DNA from: an uncultured Dehalococcoidia bacterium
GTDB taxonomy: Bacteria; Chloroflexota; Dehalococcoidia; Lucifugimonadales; UBA3495
Direction of reading: 5' to 3'
DNA length: 64,000 bases
NCBI GenBank assembly: GCA_958296225.1
Contig: OY282456.1
Location: 3,348,001 to 3,412,000 of the forward strand
Shown here piece after piece: positions 17,077 to 25,662 of this stretch. The notes beneath the pieces were generated by a model that was not told the origin of the DNA, searched no databases, and saw only the letters and a program-made list of their open reading frames with translations. Position 1 is the stretch's first letter. The number at the start of each line of letters is the position of its first letter. Position numbers and translations under genes: made by a program.

Positions 17077-17892
17077 TCAGCCCTCCGGCGGTTGGCACCG
17101 GGGGCAGTGCCAAGTGCTGCGGGCGCGCACTTTGAGCAGCTGTACCGGCGTGCCGCATCGGGGACACGGTTCGCCCTTAGCTCTGGGAATAGTCCAGGGC
17201 GACAGGGCAGTAGGTGGGTCGGGCCATTGAGCATCCCGTGCCGCAGCGTAGGCGGCGGTGGCGCGGGTGAGAGCGGTGACGATAGCAGTGTGCAGGCGGG
17301 CAATTTCCTCGCCGGCGATGCTGCTACCCGCCCGTTCCGGGTGAATGCCGGCGAGGAGAAGGGATTCGTCGGCATACAGATTGCCCAGCCCGGCGACTAC
17401 CGACTGCTCCAGTAACAGGGCCTTGACGGGGGCTTTGCGGCGGCGCAGGACGGCGGCCAGGGCGTCCGGGGTGAAATCCGGCGACAGCGGCTCCGGCCCC
17501 ATCTTGCCGGTAGCGCCGGCCGGGTCGTCCAGCAGCCAGAGGTGGCCGAACTTGCGCGGGTCCATAAAGCGCAGCTCCCGCCCGTCGTCCAGGGGGAATA
17601 TGTGGCGGGCCATTGGCGGGAGTTGCTGCGCGGCGTCGTGAATCCGCAAACTCCCCGTCATTCCCAGATGCAGGACGAGATAACTCCCGTCGTCCAGCGG
17701 AGCGATGAGGTACTTGCCTCGGCGGGCGACATCCGCAACGCGGCGGCCGGCGACGCCCTCAATGAACTCGCCCACCGGCGGGCGGCGGACGGTGTTGGCC
17801 CAGGTGATTTCCGGCGCGCCCAGCCGCCGGCCCGCCAGCCCGGAACGCAGCAGGTACTGGCGGGTGTTCTCCACCTCCGGCAGTTCGGGCAT
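17077..17892 (-). CDS. mutM: Formamidopyrimidine-DNA glycosylase (Fpg/MutM)
   Basis: Excises 8-oxoguanine and formamidopyrimidines and nicks the abasic site. 271 residues, normal length. The mature N-terminus PELPEVE supplies the catalytic Pro and Glu. VVAGLGNLYADESL is the helix-two-turn-helix. A C-terminal zinc finger has ligands in CPRC and HCPRC, with ARSTWHCP replacing the usual GRGTHFCP. It starts 7 bases after the ileS stop, so it is probably in the ileS operon. Confidence 0.95.
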   Translation of the reverse strand: MPELPEVENTRQYLLRSGLAGRRLGAPEITWANTVRRPPVGEFIEGVAGRRVADVARRGKYLIAPLDDGSYLVLHLGMTGSLRIHDAAQQLPPMARHIFPLDDGRELRFMDPRKFGHLWLLDDPAGATGKMGPEPLSPDFTPDALAAVLRRRKAPVKALLLEQSVVAGLGNLYADESLLLAGIHPERAGSSIAGEEIARLHTAIVTALTRATAAYAAARDAQWPDPPTALSPWTIPRAKGEPCPRCGTPVQLLKVRARSTWHCPRCQPPEG

Positions 17893-17898
17893 ACCGGC

Positions 17899-20800
17899 CT
17901 ATCCTGATTCGACCCGGCGCACGCCCAGGACGACTGCCATGCCCTCCACTTGCTGCGTTTCCGACCTGGCGGCGGCATCGTCCGTCGGAGGGGGGGCGGC
18001 CAGCAGGGCATCGCTCAACGTCTCCTGCATGATGTAATCCCGATGCACGGCCATCACGCGAGCCATGTCGTCCGGCCCCTGGTAGTAGGTTACGATGCGG
18101 TCGGTAATCTCAAACCGCGCGTTCTTCCGCAGGTTCTGGATGCGGTGGGCCAGTTCCCTGGCCAACCCCTCATCGGCCAGTTCCGGTGTCAGCCGCGCGT
18201 CCACCGCTACCATATACCCGGCTTCCAGCGCAGCCGAGTAGCCGTCAACGGACACGACGGCATCCGTATCTGCGCCGGCTGCCTCTTGCGCCAGCGCGTA
18301 AATCCCGTGCCCGGCGTCGGCCCGCAGGTTTTTGACGTTCAGTTCCTCGAGAATCTGCCCCTGCACCCAGCCCAGGTACTCAGCTTCCTCCGGGGCGCGG
18401 GTTCGCACCACCACCTCCGCCAGCGGTTGCCGCACTTTCAGGCCGGCCTTGCTCCGGGCGGAGCGGCCCATGCTGGATACCCGCATCGCCAGCCGGGTAG
18501 CATCCATCAGCGGCCGGTCAATCAGCGATGCGTCGGCAACCGGATAGTCGGCCAGATGCACGCTGTCCGGCCCGTCCGGGTTGTAGCGCAGTTCCAGGTT
18601 GCGGTACATCTGCTCGGCCACGAAGGGAGCCAGCGGCGCCATCAGCCGGGCCACGGTGGTCAGGCAGGCGTACAGCGTGGCGTAACCGCCCCGCTTGTCG
18701 GCGTCGTTTTCCGACTTCCAGAACCGCCGCCGCGACCGCCGCACGTACCAGTTGGAAAGCACGTCCACAAATTCCTGGATGCGCCGGCCGGCGTCGGTGG
18801 GATTGTAGTTATCCAGATGGTCGTCAACCTGCTGCGCCAGTTGGTTCAATTCCGACAGAATCCAGCGGTCCAGCTCGGCTTCGGGCCGCCAGCCGTCGGG
18901 AATCTGGTCCGGCTCAAACCCGTCAATGTTCGCGTAGTTGGTAAAGAATGAATAGACGTTCCACAGCGTCAGCATCACCTGCCGCAGGGTTTGCTGCACC
19001 AGCCGGTCTGAGAACCTGCGCGGCTCCCCCGGATGCGACGCCGTGAACAGATACCAGCGCAGGGCGTCGGCGCCGTGGGTGTCCAGCACGCTCATCGGGT
19101 CCACCACGTTGCCCAGGCGCTTGCTCATCTTGCGCCCGCGCCCGTCCAGAATCAGGCCCAGGCAGATTACGTTGCGGTAGGCGGCATCATCCTGCAACAG
19201 CGTGGCCAGGGCGTGCAGGCTGTAAAACCAGCCCCGGGTCTGGTCAACGGCCTCGCAAATGTAGTCGGCGGGCAGGCGTCCGTCCTGCGCAATCTCCGGG
19301 TTCTCAAAAGGAAAATGCCACTGCGCGAAAGGCATTGCGCCGGAGTCAAACCAGGCGTCGGCCACCTCCGGGATGCGCTGCATCACCCCGCCGCATTGGT
19401 CAGTCCCGCAGGGCCAGGTTATGTTGTCCACATCGGGCCGGTGCAGGTCAATGTCGTCGGAATCCGCTCCGGAGCATTCGGCCAATTCGGACCGGCTGCC
19501 GATGCAGGTCGTCGTCTCGCAAGTGTCGCATTGCCAAATCGGGATGGGCGTCCCCCAGTAGCGCTCGCGCGAGAGGGCCCAGTCCACGTTGTTCCGCAGC
19601 CATTCCCCGAAACGGCCGGCCCGGATGTGTTCGGGATACCAGTTGATGGTGTCGTTGATGTCAACCAGCCGTTCTTTCACCGCCGTGGTGCGGATGTACC
19701 ACGAGGTTTTGGCGTAATACAGCAGCGGCGTATCGCAGCGCCAGCAGAAGGGGTAGGTGTGCCGGTACACGCCCCGGTGATAGAGCTGCCCCCGCTCTTC
19801 CAGGTCGGCGGCAATCTCCGGGTCGGCGTCTTTGACAAACTTTCCGGCGAAGGGATAGCCCCCGGTGACGATGCCTTGCAAGTCCACGGGCTGCACAAAG
19901 GCCAACTCCCGTTCCCGGCCCAACGCCAGGTCCTCATCGCCAAAGGCCGGGGCGATGTGAACGATGCCGCTGCCGTCATCCATGCTGACGAAATCAGCCG
20001 CCACCACGCGGGGGGCGTAGCTGTCCGTATCCTCCAGCTGCGTCGTTCCGTTCCGGCTGACGAACTGCCGGATGGGGGAGCCGTACTCCACCGCATCATA
20101 CAGGGGGCGGTAGGGCAAGCCCACCAGGTCGCTGCCCTTGACCGTACCGGTAACGGTATACTCGTCCTGCAACACATTGAGCCGGGCGGTAGCGAGTATC
20201 ATCCTGACCGTTTCGCCCCGGTGGTCAGCAGTTTCAACGATGGTGTATTCGGCATCGGGAGCAACGGCTAACGCCGTGTTGCCGGGCAGCGTCCACGGCG
20301 TGGTCGTCCAGGCGAGAAAGTAAGTGGCGATGGAATCTGTCCCCGCGCTTGCGTCTGTCCCCGCGTTTGCGGGTGAATTGGGCAAAGGCGCCGCCGCCTC
20401 GAATTGGATGAAAACGCTGGGGTCGGGCGTGTTTTCCCGGTAGCCTAGCGCCACTTCGTGGGATGACAGGCTGGACACGCAGCGGGGGCAATGCGGGGTG
20501 CCGCGCCGGTCCTGATACAGCAGGCCCCGCTCCCAAAGCTGCTTCAGTATCCACCATCCGGTTTCGATATAGTCGTTTTCCAGCGTCACATACGGGTCGT
20601 CCATATCTACCCAGTAGCCGATGCGGTTCGTCATCACCTCCCAATCCTTCACGTACCGGAACACGCTTTCCCGACAGCGCCGGTTGAACTCGGCGATCCC
20701 GTATTCCTCAATCTCCCGCTTGGATGATAGCCCCAGTTCCTGCTCAATCGCCAACTCCACCGGCAGGCCATGGGTGTCCCAGCCGCCCTTGCGGATGACG

Positions 20801-21033
20801 CGGCAGCCCTTCATCGTGCGGTATCGGGAGATAACGTCCTTGAATACGCGGGCCAGCACGTGGTGGATGCCCGGGCTGCCGTTGGCCGTGGGCGGCCCCT
20901 CGTACATCATAAACAGCGGAGCGTCCGGGCGCTCGGCCACGGAACGGCGGAACACATCGCGCTCCTGCCAGTAATCCAGAACCTCAGCGTCCAGGTCTGG
21001 AAAACTGACCCGGCTGGAAACCACGTCAAACAT
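17899..21033 (-). CDS. ileS: Isoleucyl-tRNA synthetase
   Basis: Charges tRNA-Ile; class I synthetase of 1044 residues from ATG 21033 (MFDVVSSRVSFPDLD). The in-frame upstream ATG at 21090 adds 19 Arg-rich residues without homology. The HIGH motif is degenerate, GIHH (about 55-58) within PPTANGSPGIHH. The KMSKS loop is KMSKR (about residue 634). The editing domain contains AWTTTPWTLPGNTALAV. The long form with this C-terminus resembles the eukaryote-like IleRS type found in several bacterial phyla. A TATAAT on the minus strand lies at 21116-21121. No T-box leader is visible. Confidence 0.95.
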   Translation of the reverse strand: MFDVVSSRVSFPDLDAEVLDYWQERDVFRRSVAERPDAPLFMMYEGPPTANGSPGIHHVLARVFKDVISRYRTMKGCRVIRKGGWDTHGLPVELAIEQELGLSSKREIEEYGIAEFNRRCRESVFRYVKDWEVMTNRIGYWVDMDDPYVTLENDYIETGWWILKQLWERGLLYQDRRGTPHCPRCVSSLSSHEVALGYRENTPDPSVFIQFEAAAPLPNSPANAGTDASAGTDSIATYFLAWTTTPWTLPGNTALAVAPDAEYTIVETADHRGETVRMILATARLNVLQDEYTVTGTVKGSDLVGLPYRPLYDAVEYGSPIRQFVSRNGTTQLEDTDSYAPRVVAADFVSMDDGSGIVHIAPAFGDEDLALGRERELAFVQPVDLQGIVTGGYPFAGKFVKDADPEIAADLEERGQLYHRGVYRHTYPFCWRCDTPLLYYAKTSWYIRTTAVKERLVDINDTINWYPEHIRAGRFGEWLRNNVDWALSRERYWGTPIPIWQCDTCETTTCIGSRSELAECSGADSDDIDLHRPDVDNITWPCGTDQCGGVMQRIPEVADAWFDSGAMPFAQWHFPFENPEIAQDGRLPADYICEAVDQTRGWFYSLHALATLLQDDAAYRNVICLGLILDGRGRKMSKRLGNVVDPMSVLDTHGADALRWYLFTASHPGEPRRFSDRLVQQTLRQVMLTLWNVYSFFTNYANIDGFEPDQIPDGWRPEAELDRWILSELNQLAQQVDDHLDNYNPTDAGRRIQEFVDVLSNWYVRRSRRRFWKSENDADKRGGYATLYACLTTVARLMAPLAPFVAEQMYRNLELRYNPDGPDSVHLADYPVADASLIDRPLMDATRLAMRVSSMGRSARSKAGLKVRQPLAEVVVRTRAPEEAEYLGWVQGQILEELNVKNLRADAGHGIYALAQEAAGADTDAVVSVDGYSAALEAGYMVAVDARLTPELADEGLARELAHRIQNLRKNARFEITDRIVTYYQGPDDMARVMAVHRDYIMQETLSDALLAAPPPTDDAAARSETQQVEGMAVVLGVRRVESG

Positions 21034-21177
21034 AGTCCGAATACCTCTGCGTCGTCTGTAACCGGGGGCGGGGCGCCTATCCCCGGCCACCGGAATGAAA
21101 ACCCGATAATTTGCGATTATATCGCAATCGCCGCTATGGCAATTGCCAAAAGGCTTGTCCGATTCCGGGCCGGGTCG

Positions 21178-21978
21178 TTACCAGAAGGCATGAAAATGGT
21201 GCAACGGCCCGTGGCCCTGCCCGATGGGGTAAGCGGCGCGGATTGCGGCGGTAACGTATTCCTTTGCCTGCGCCACCGCCGCCGGGGTGTCCAAACCGTA
21301 GGCGAGGCCGGCGGCAATGGCGGAGGCAAAGGTGCATCCTGTCCCGTGGGTATTGCGGGAGGGAATCCGCTCCGTGGTGAACTCCAGAAACCGCTCACCG
21401 TCGTAGAGCACATCAGTAGGCGGCCCGTCGCGGTGGCCGCCTTTAACCACCACCGACTTTGCGCCCATCCTTACGATGCTTTCCGCAGCCCGGCGCACGT
21501 CGGCATCGGTGCTGATGGTCTGTCCGGTTAAATCCTCCGCCTCCGGTATGTTGGGCGTTACCACGGCGGCCAGCGGCAGGAGGGAGTCGCAGATTGCGGA
21601 GATGGCTTCCTCCCGCAGCAGGCGGTCGCCGCTTTTCGCCACCATTACCGGGTCCACCACCAGGTTGACGATGGCGTGACGACGGACGGCTTCCGCCACC
21701 GTTTCCACAATCGCGCGGGACGACAGCATCCCCGTTTTGACGGCATCGGCCCCGATGTCGGTAATCACGGCGTCAATCTGGGCGGTAATTACTGCGGTGG
21801 GCACTTCGTGAACGGCGGTAACTCCGACCGTGTTCTGCGCCGTGATGGCGGTCAGCGTCGATGTGCCGAAAACCCCCAGCGCCGCAAAGGTTTTCAGGTC
21901 GGCCTGAATGCCGGCGCCGCCGCCGGAATCGGAGCCGGCGATGGTCATTGCTACGGGTGGATGATTGCGGGTAGCCAT
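21178..21978 (-). CDS. thiD: Hydroxymethylpyrimidine/phosphomethylpyrimidine kinase
   Basis: Phosphorylates HMP and HMP-P for thiamine synthesis. From ATG 21978 (MATRNHPPVAMTIAGSDSG) it has 266 residues, the usual size; the longer frame to 22074 would overlap the GYD gene. Motifs: AGSDSGGGAGIQADLKTF at the N-terminus, DPVMVAKSGDRLL, TPNIPEAEDL, and NTHGTGCTFASAIAA with the anion hole and catalytic Cys. It ends GHGPLHHFHAFW. No TPP riboswitch precedes it. thiE is about 20 kb away in this window. Confidence 0.95.
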   Translation of the reverse strand: MATRNHPPVAMTIAGSDSGGGAGIQADLKTFAALGVFGTSTLTAITAQNTVGVTAVHEVPTAVITAQIDAVITDIGADAVKTGMLSSRAIVETVAEAVRRHAIVNLVVDPVMVAKSGDRLLREEAISAICDSLLPLAAVVTPNIPEAEDLTGQTISTDADVRRAAESIVRMGAKSVVVKGGHRDGPPTDVLYDGERFLEFTTERIPSRNTHGTGCTFASAIAAGLAYGLDTPAAVAQAKEYVTAAIRAAYPIGQGHGPLHHFHAFW

Positions 21979-22042
21979 AGCCCTTGCCTTTAACATTCCC
22001 GTCATTCCGGCGCCGGCCGGAGGCCAGGCGCCTTGACGGCAA

Positions 22043-22423
22043 TCAGTCGGGATTGGCGGGAATCCGCCAGTCATCGCCGCCGCTGGCGCCGGGGCTTTCG
22101 GGAACAGACATGGCTACGGCAGTGTCACTCAAAGCGTTGGCGTGCTCCTCATCGGAGAGGACGCCAATGGGCAAGGCGGGCAGCGTTTCGATATTCACTC
22201 CGGCGAGCGAGCTCAATTCCAGGGACAGGCGGACGGCGGACTGGTTGTCATCCGCCTCGGCGATTATGACGAAATCGTACCGACCGAGCACGGCATATTC
22301 GGTGAGCACTCTGCCCGATGAGGATTCGGCGCGCGCCGCGGCCTCGGTGAGCAAATTGGGGTTGGAGCGGCCCATGCGCCGGCCCCGCTCGGTGAAATTG
22401 GCAAGCATTATGTAGTTTGGCAT
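22043..22423 (-). CDS. GYD-domain protein
   Basis: 126 residues from ATG 22423, behind AAAGGTG. Pattern of the small dimeric GYD family: YIMLANFTERG at the start, EYAVLGRYDFVIIAEADDNQSA in two parts in the middle, and VNIETLPAL. An acidic tail of about 35 residues follows. The biochemical role of the family is not known. Its stop is 65 bases before the thiD start. Confidence 0.8.
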   Translation of the reverse strand: MPNYIMLANFTERGRRMGRSNPNLLTEAAARAESSSGRVLTEYAVLGRYDFVIIAEADDNQSAVRLSLELSSLAGVNIETLPALPIGVLSDEEHANALSDTAVAMSVPESPGASGGDDWRIPANPD

Positions 22424-22585
22424 CGCAGGCACCTTTGCGGTTTATTTTTCGGAGCGTCGCCAGTAGTATAGCACTGCCGCCGCCAACAGGCTTAACGGCC
22501 GCGCCATCCGTCATTGTGAAAATACCGTCAGGCGTTAGTGGCAGTTTCGCTAGGGCACTGACGACCGCGCCTAATCGCCCGTGGG

Positions 22586-23461
22586 TGGTCAGCTGTTCCG
22601 GAGGCGCTGGAGTTCCTCTTCCAGTTCGCGGACTCTGGCTTCGGCCTGCCGGCGGGCCGCGCGCTCCCGGTCGGCTCGGGTGCGCTGGTCGTCGTATCGG
22701 GCGCGCTCCCGGGCGACTTGGGCGCGCTGGTCGTCGTAGGTCAGGATATGCAGTTCCGTTGCCGGGTCGTACCATCCCAGCCGGCCGCGCTCCCAACGGA
22801 GGTTCAGGTTCAGCGCCGCGCTGTAACCCTGCCGGATGTCCGCGGCCAACTCCGCAATGGGAATCGGCACGTACACGCCGTCCACCAGCCGGTCGCCGGC
22901 CAGGCGCGCGCCGTGATAGCGGCCCGTCTCGTCAAAACGCCAGTATTCAGAGATGCCCAGCGCCGCGTAGTCGTCCCGCTTCGCTCTAATGTCGGCGCGT
23001 CCGGTGCTGCGTGATGCGATTTCCAGCACAAAGTCCGGCGGCTTCCCCTGTTCTGAGATGACGTAGGCATTGCTCCGGTAGTAGGCCGCCGGGTTCACGT
23101 CAAAGGCGACGAGCAGGTCCGGATACCGCAGCCCCTCCATATTCCGGGTGGGTTCAGGGCTGACGTAGTGTTCGCCGGCGACGAGGGTGGTGTCGGGGTT
23201 GCCCAGGTGCTGGAGCAGATGGTGGGCGCTGCCGGTAACGTTGAGGTGGTTGAAGCTGGTCATTGCGTCGGGTTTTCGCTGGGGCGGGTCCGGGAACTCG
23301 TAGAGCCCCTGGGATGGCGGCGTTCTGGCGACGGTGTTGGCGGTGGTCATGCTGAACCTCTGTGGGGCTTGGCGGGTTGGCCGGTTTCCGGCCCGGCGGG
23401 AAAGTGAAAGTGAACCGGATTATACCGGCGCCGGGTTCGGGCGGGGCCGGATTTCAGTTTG
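22586..23461. repeat. Uma2 tandem duplication, unit A
   Basis: This stretch and 23479-24293 are nearly identical, including coding DNA, the region upstream of the start codons, and a minus-strand TATAAT (23419-23424 here). Unit A has an extra segment encoding about 14 residues in the Arg-rich C-terminal part. The near identity of coding and noncoding bases points to a recent duplication or gene conversion. Confidence 0.9.
22589..23350 (-). CDS. Uma2-family (DUF820) protein, copy A
   Basis: 253 residues. Uma2 proteins have a PD-(D/E)XK-like fold and are often labelled putative restriction endonucleases, but their real role is not established. The core is present: RYPDLLVAFDV (metal-binding Asp), KPPDFVLEIAS (Glu), RSTGRADIRAKRDDYAALG, then SEYWRFD. 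The C-terminal 60 residues are a charged helix, with DDQR/ARER repeats that are one unit longer than in copy B. Proline-rich N-terminus. It lacks any methyltransferase neighbour, so a restriction role is not supported by context. Confidence 0.85.
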   Translation of the reverse strand: MTTANTVARTPPSQGLYEFPDPPQRKPDAMTSFNHLNVTGSAHHLLQHLGNPDTTLVAGEHYVSPEPTRNMEGLRYPDLLVAFDVNPAAYYRSNAYVISEQGKPPDFVLEIASRSTGRADIRAKRDDYAALGISEYWRFDETGRYHGARLAGDRLVDGVYVPIPIAELAADIRQGYSAALNLNLRWERGRLGWYDPATELHILTYDDQRAQVARERARYDDQRTRADRERAARRQAEARVRELEEELQRLRNS

Positions 23462-23478
23462 CGTGGGGGAACCCTGGG

Positions 23479-24293
23479 GTGGTCAGCCGTTCCGGAGGCG
23501 TTGGAGTTCCTCTTCCAGTTCGCGGACTCTGGCTTCGGCCTGCCGGCGGGCCGCGCGCTCCCGGGCGACTTGGGCGCGCTGGTCGTCGTAGGTCAGGATA
23601 TGCAGTTCCGTTGCCGGGTCGTACCATCCCAGCTGGCCGCGCTCCCAACGGAGGTTCAGGTTCAGCGCCGCGCTGTAACCCTGCCGGATGTCCGCGGCCA
23701 ACTCCGCAATGGGAATCGGCACGTACACGCCGTCCGCCAGCCGGTCGCCGGCCAGGCGCGCGCCGTGATAGCGGCCCGTCTCGTCAAAACGCCAGTATTC
23801 AGAGATGCCCAGCGCCGCGTAGTCGTCCCGCTTCGCTCTAATGTCGGCGCGTCCGGTGCTGCGTGATGCGATTTCCAGCACAAAGTCCGGCGGCTTCCCC
23901 TGTTCTGAGATGACGTAGGCATTGCTCCGGTAGTAGGCCGCCGGGTTCACGTCAAAGGCGACGAGCAGGTCCGGATACCTCAGCCCCTCCATATTTCGGG
24001 TGGGTTCAGGGCTGAGGTAGTGTTCGCCAGCGACGAGGGTGGTGTCGGGGTTGCCCAGGTGCTGGAGCAGATGGTGGGCGCTGCCGGTAACGTTGAGGTG
24101 GTTGAAGCTGGTCATTGCGTCGGGTGCTCGCGCGGGCGGATCCGGGAACTCGTAGAGGCCCTGGGATGGCGGCGTCCTGGCGACGGTGTTGGCGGTGGTC
24201 ATGCTGAACCTCTGGGGCTTGGCGAGTTGGCCGGTTTCCGGCCCGGCGGGACCGTGAACCGGATTATACCGGCGCCGGGTTTCAGTTTGCCGG
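23479..24293. repeat. Uma2 tandem duplication, unit B
   Basis: Second unit of the direct tandem repeat described for 22586-23461, starting 17 bases after it. It includes the -10-like TATAAT on the minus strand at 24263-24268 and the gene copy at 23483-24202. Confidence 0.9.
23483..24202 (-). CDS. Uma2-family (DUF820) protein, copy B
   Basis: 239 residues from the ATG at 24202, the codon matching copy A's start; the frame stays open to 24325, but that extra stretch aligns with noncoding DNA of copy A. It differs from copy A at few residues (for example ARAPDA for QRKPDA near the N-terminus, LSPEPT for VSPEPT) and lacks about 14 residues in the charged C-terminal helix. The Asp and Glu of the nuclease-like core are intact. 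The C-terminal RELEEELQRLRNG suggests a coiled coil for oligomerisation. Confidence 0.85.
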   Translation of the reverse strand: MTTANTVARTPPSQGLYEFPDPPARAPDAMTSFNHLNVTGSAHHLLQHLGNPDTTLVAGEHYLSPEPTRNMEGLRYPDLLVAFDVNPAAYYRSNAYVISEQGKPPDFVLEIASRSTGRADIRAKRDDYAALGISEYWRFDETGRYHGARLAGDRLADGVYVPIPIAELAADIRQGYSAALNLNLRWERGQLGWYDPATELHILTYDDQRAQVARERAARRQAEARVRELEEELQRLRNG

Positions 24294-24426
24294 CCTCCCG
24301 CTGCGGCGGGCGCGCCTGAGGCCAAACCCCGGATAGACCCGCCGGCGGCGGCATGCTATTATCGCCCCGAACACCCCGGAACATCAAATCAAGGTGAAAC
24401 CCGCCCCTTGCTCAACGGAGGCTTAT

Positions 24427-25269
24427 ATGGACATCGGCTTGAATATGTCAATTTCCACTGACTCGATTGACGTTGCTGACATCGCTGCCAGGGCAGAGGC
24501 TCTGGGGTTCGAGTCCATCTGGCTGCCTGAGCACCCGGTGATGCCGGTCAACCCCGTGTCCAGGTACCCCGGCTCTCCGGATGGCTCCATTCCCCCGTCC
24601 ATGAGCGATATGGCCGACCCCTACATCGGCTTGGCCCGCGCCTCCGCCGTCACCAGCCGCATCAAGCTGGGCACCGGCATCACGCTGATACCGGAGCGCA
24701 ACCCGCTGGTGCTGGCCGGCGCCATCTCCACCCTCGACCGTTTCTCCGGCGGGCGGTTCATCCTCGGCATCGGCACGGGCTGGCTGCGGGAGGAAACCGA
24801 GATAATGGGCGGCGACTTCGACCATCGCTGGACGCAGGCCCGCGAGGCCATTGAGGTGATGCGCGCCCTGTGGACGCAGGACGCCGCCGAGTATCACGGT
24901 CAGTATTACGACTTCCCGCCCGTCCAGTGCAACCCCAAGCCGGCCCAGGTGGGCGGCCCACCGGTAATCCTGGGCGGCAACGCCCGCAACGTGTTCCGCC
25001 GGGTGGCCCGCTGGGGCGACGGCTGGATGCCCACCGCCGCCAGCCCGGAGCAGATTGCCGCCGGCCGCGCCGCCATTGACGAGCTGGCCGAGGCGTCGGG
25101 CCGCGACCCGTCCCGCATCAACGTCACCGTGTTCGGCCAGCCGGCCGACCGGGAGGTCATCGCCCGCTTTGAGGACGCCGGCGCCAACCGGGTCATCATC
25201 CGCCTGCCCGATACCACCAACGCCGGCGCGCTGGACGAAATGGAGCGCATCGCCGAAGCCGTCCTCTGA
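24427..25269 (+). CDS. LLM-class flavin/F420-dependent oxidoreductase
   Basis: 280-residue TIM barrel of the luciferase-like monooxygenase family, most like the TIGR03619 F420 group. Start ATG 24427 follows GGAGG; an in-frame ATG at 24394 is less well placed. Motifs: GFESIWLPEHPV, ASAVTSRIKLGTGI, LDRFSGGRFILGIGTGWL, and PPVILGGN near the phosphate-binding region. The substrate cannot be predicted. A second, distinct LLM protein is encoded at 59.7 kb. Confidence 0.88.
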   Translation: MDIGLNMSISTDSIDVADIAARAEALGFESIWLPEHPVMPVNPVSRYPGSPDGSIPPSMSDMADPYIGLARASAVTSRIKLGTGITLIPERNPLVLAGAISTLDRFSGGRFILGIGTGWLREETEIMGGDFDHRWTQAREAIEVMRALWTQDAAEYHGQYYDFPPVQCNPKPAQVGGPPVILGGNARNVFRRVARWGDGWMPTAASPEQIAAGRAAIDELAEASGRDPSRINVTVFGQPADREVIARFEDAGANRVIIRLPDTTNAGALDEMERIAEAVL

Positions 25270-25662
25270 CCGCTGGCCGCTGACTGCGCCATGGCCGACC
25301 ACGGGCGCCCGGCCGCGCTTATTCCCTGTTCGCGAGCGTTGCCGGCGTGGGTGGCCCGCTCCGAGTATCAATCAGCGCAATATATCTAGGCCCGGCATAT
25401 CGCATATTTGCCGGGCTGATGTTAATCTATTGTTAAATCGTCGCGTAGGCCATCCGATTAAACGAATCTGCTCTACAGACAGCCGGATACATCAGATATT
25501 ATCGCTGGTTTTGACGAAAATCGTACTACGCAGTCAGTAAAGGCGGGTTTGACTGCATAGCGAATGTTGCCTATATTTGCCAACGCTGGCATCATACTCA
25601 AATTGATGGAAATACGCTGGTCATCATGCTTGACATCATGAACCATACCCCGGAGGGTTCAC
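25270..25662. other. AT-richer intergenic region upstream of the ABC locus
   Basis: No gene is visible in these 393 bases. From about 25370 to 25640 the DNA is clearly richer in A+T than its surroundings. It holds an 8-bp hairpin GCCCGGCA/TGCCGGGC at 25390-25416 without a T-tract, and a perfect 5-bp inverted repeat TGCCA-ACGC-TGGCA at 25578-25591 that could be an operator. Several weak -35-like TTGACG/TTGCCT strings occur, but none has a convincing -10. It most likely contains the promoter of the transport operon. Confidence 0.5.

Noticed and set aside
22589-24202. The Uma2 pair as a restriction-modification system.
   Set aside because: No methyltransferase or specificity gene is nearby; the duplicated genes are the same family.
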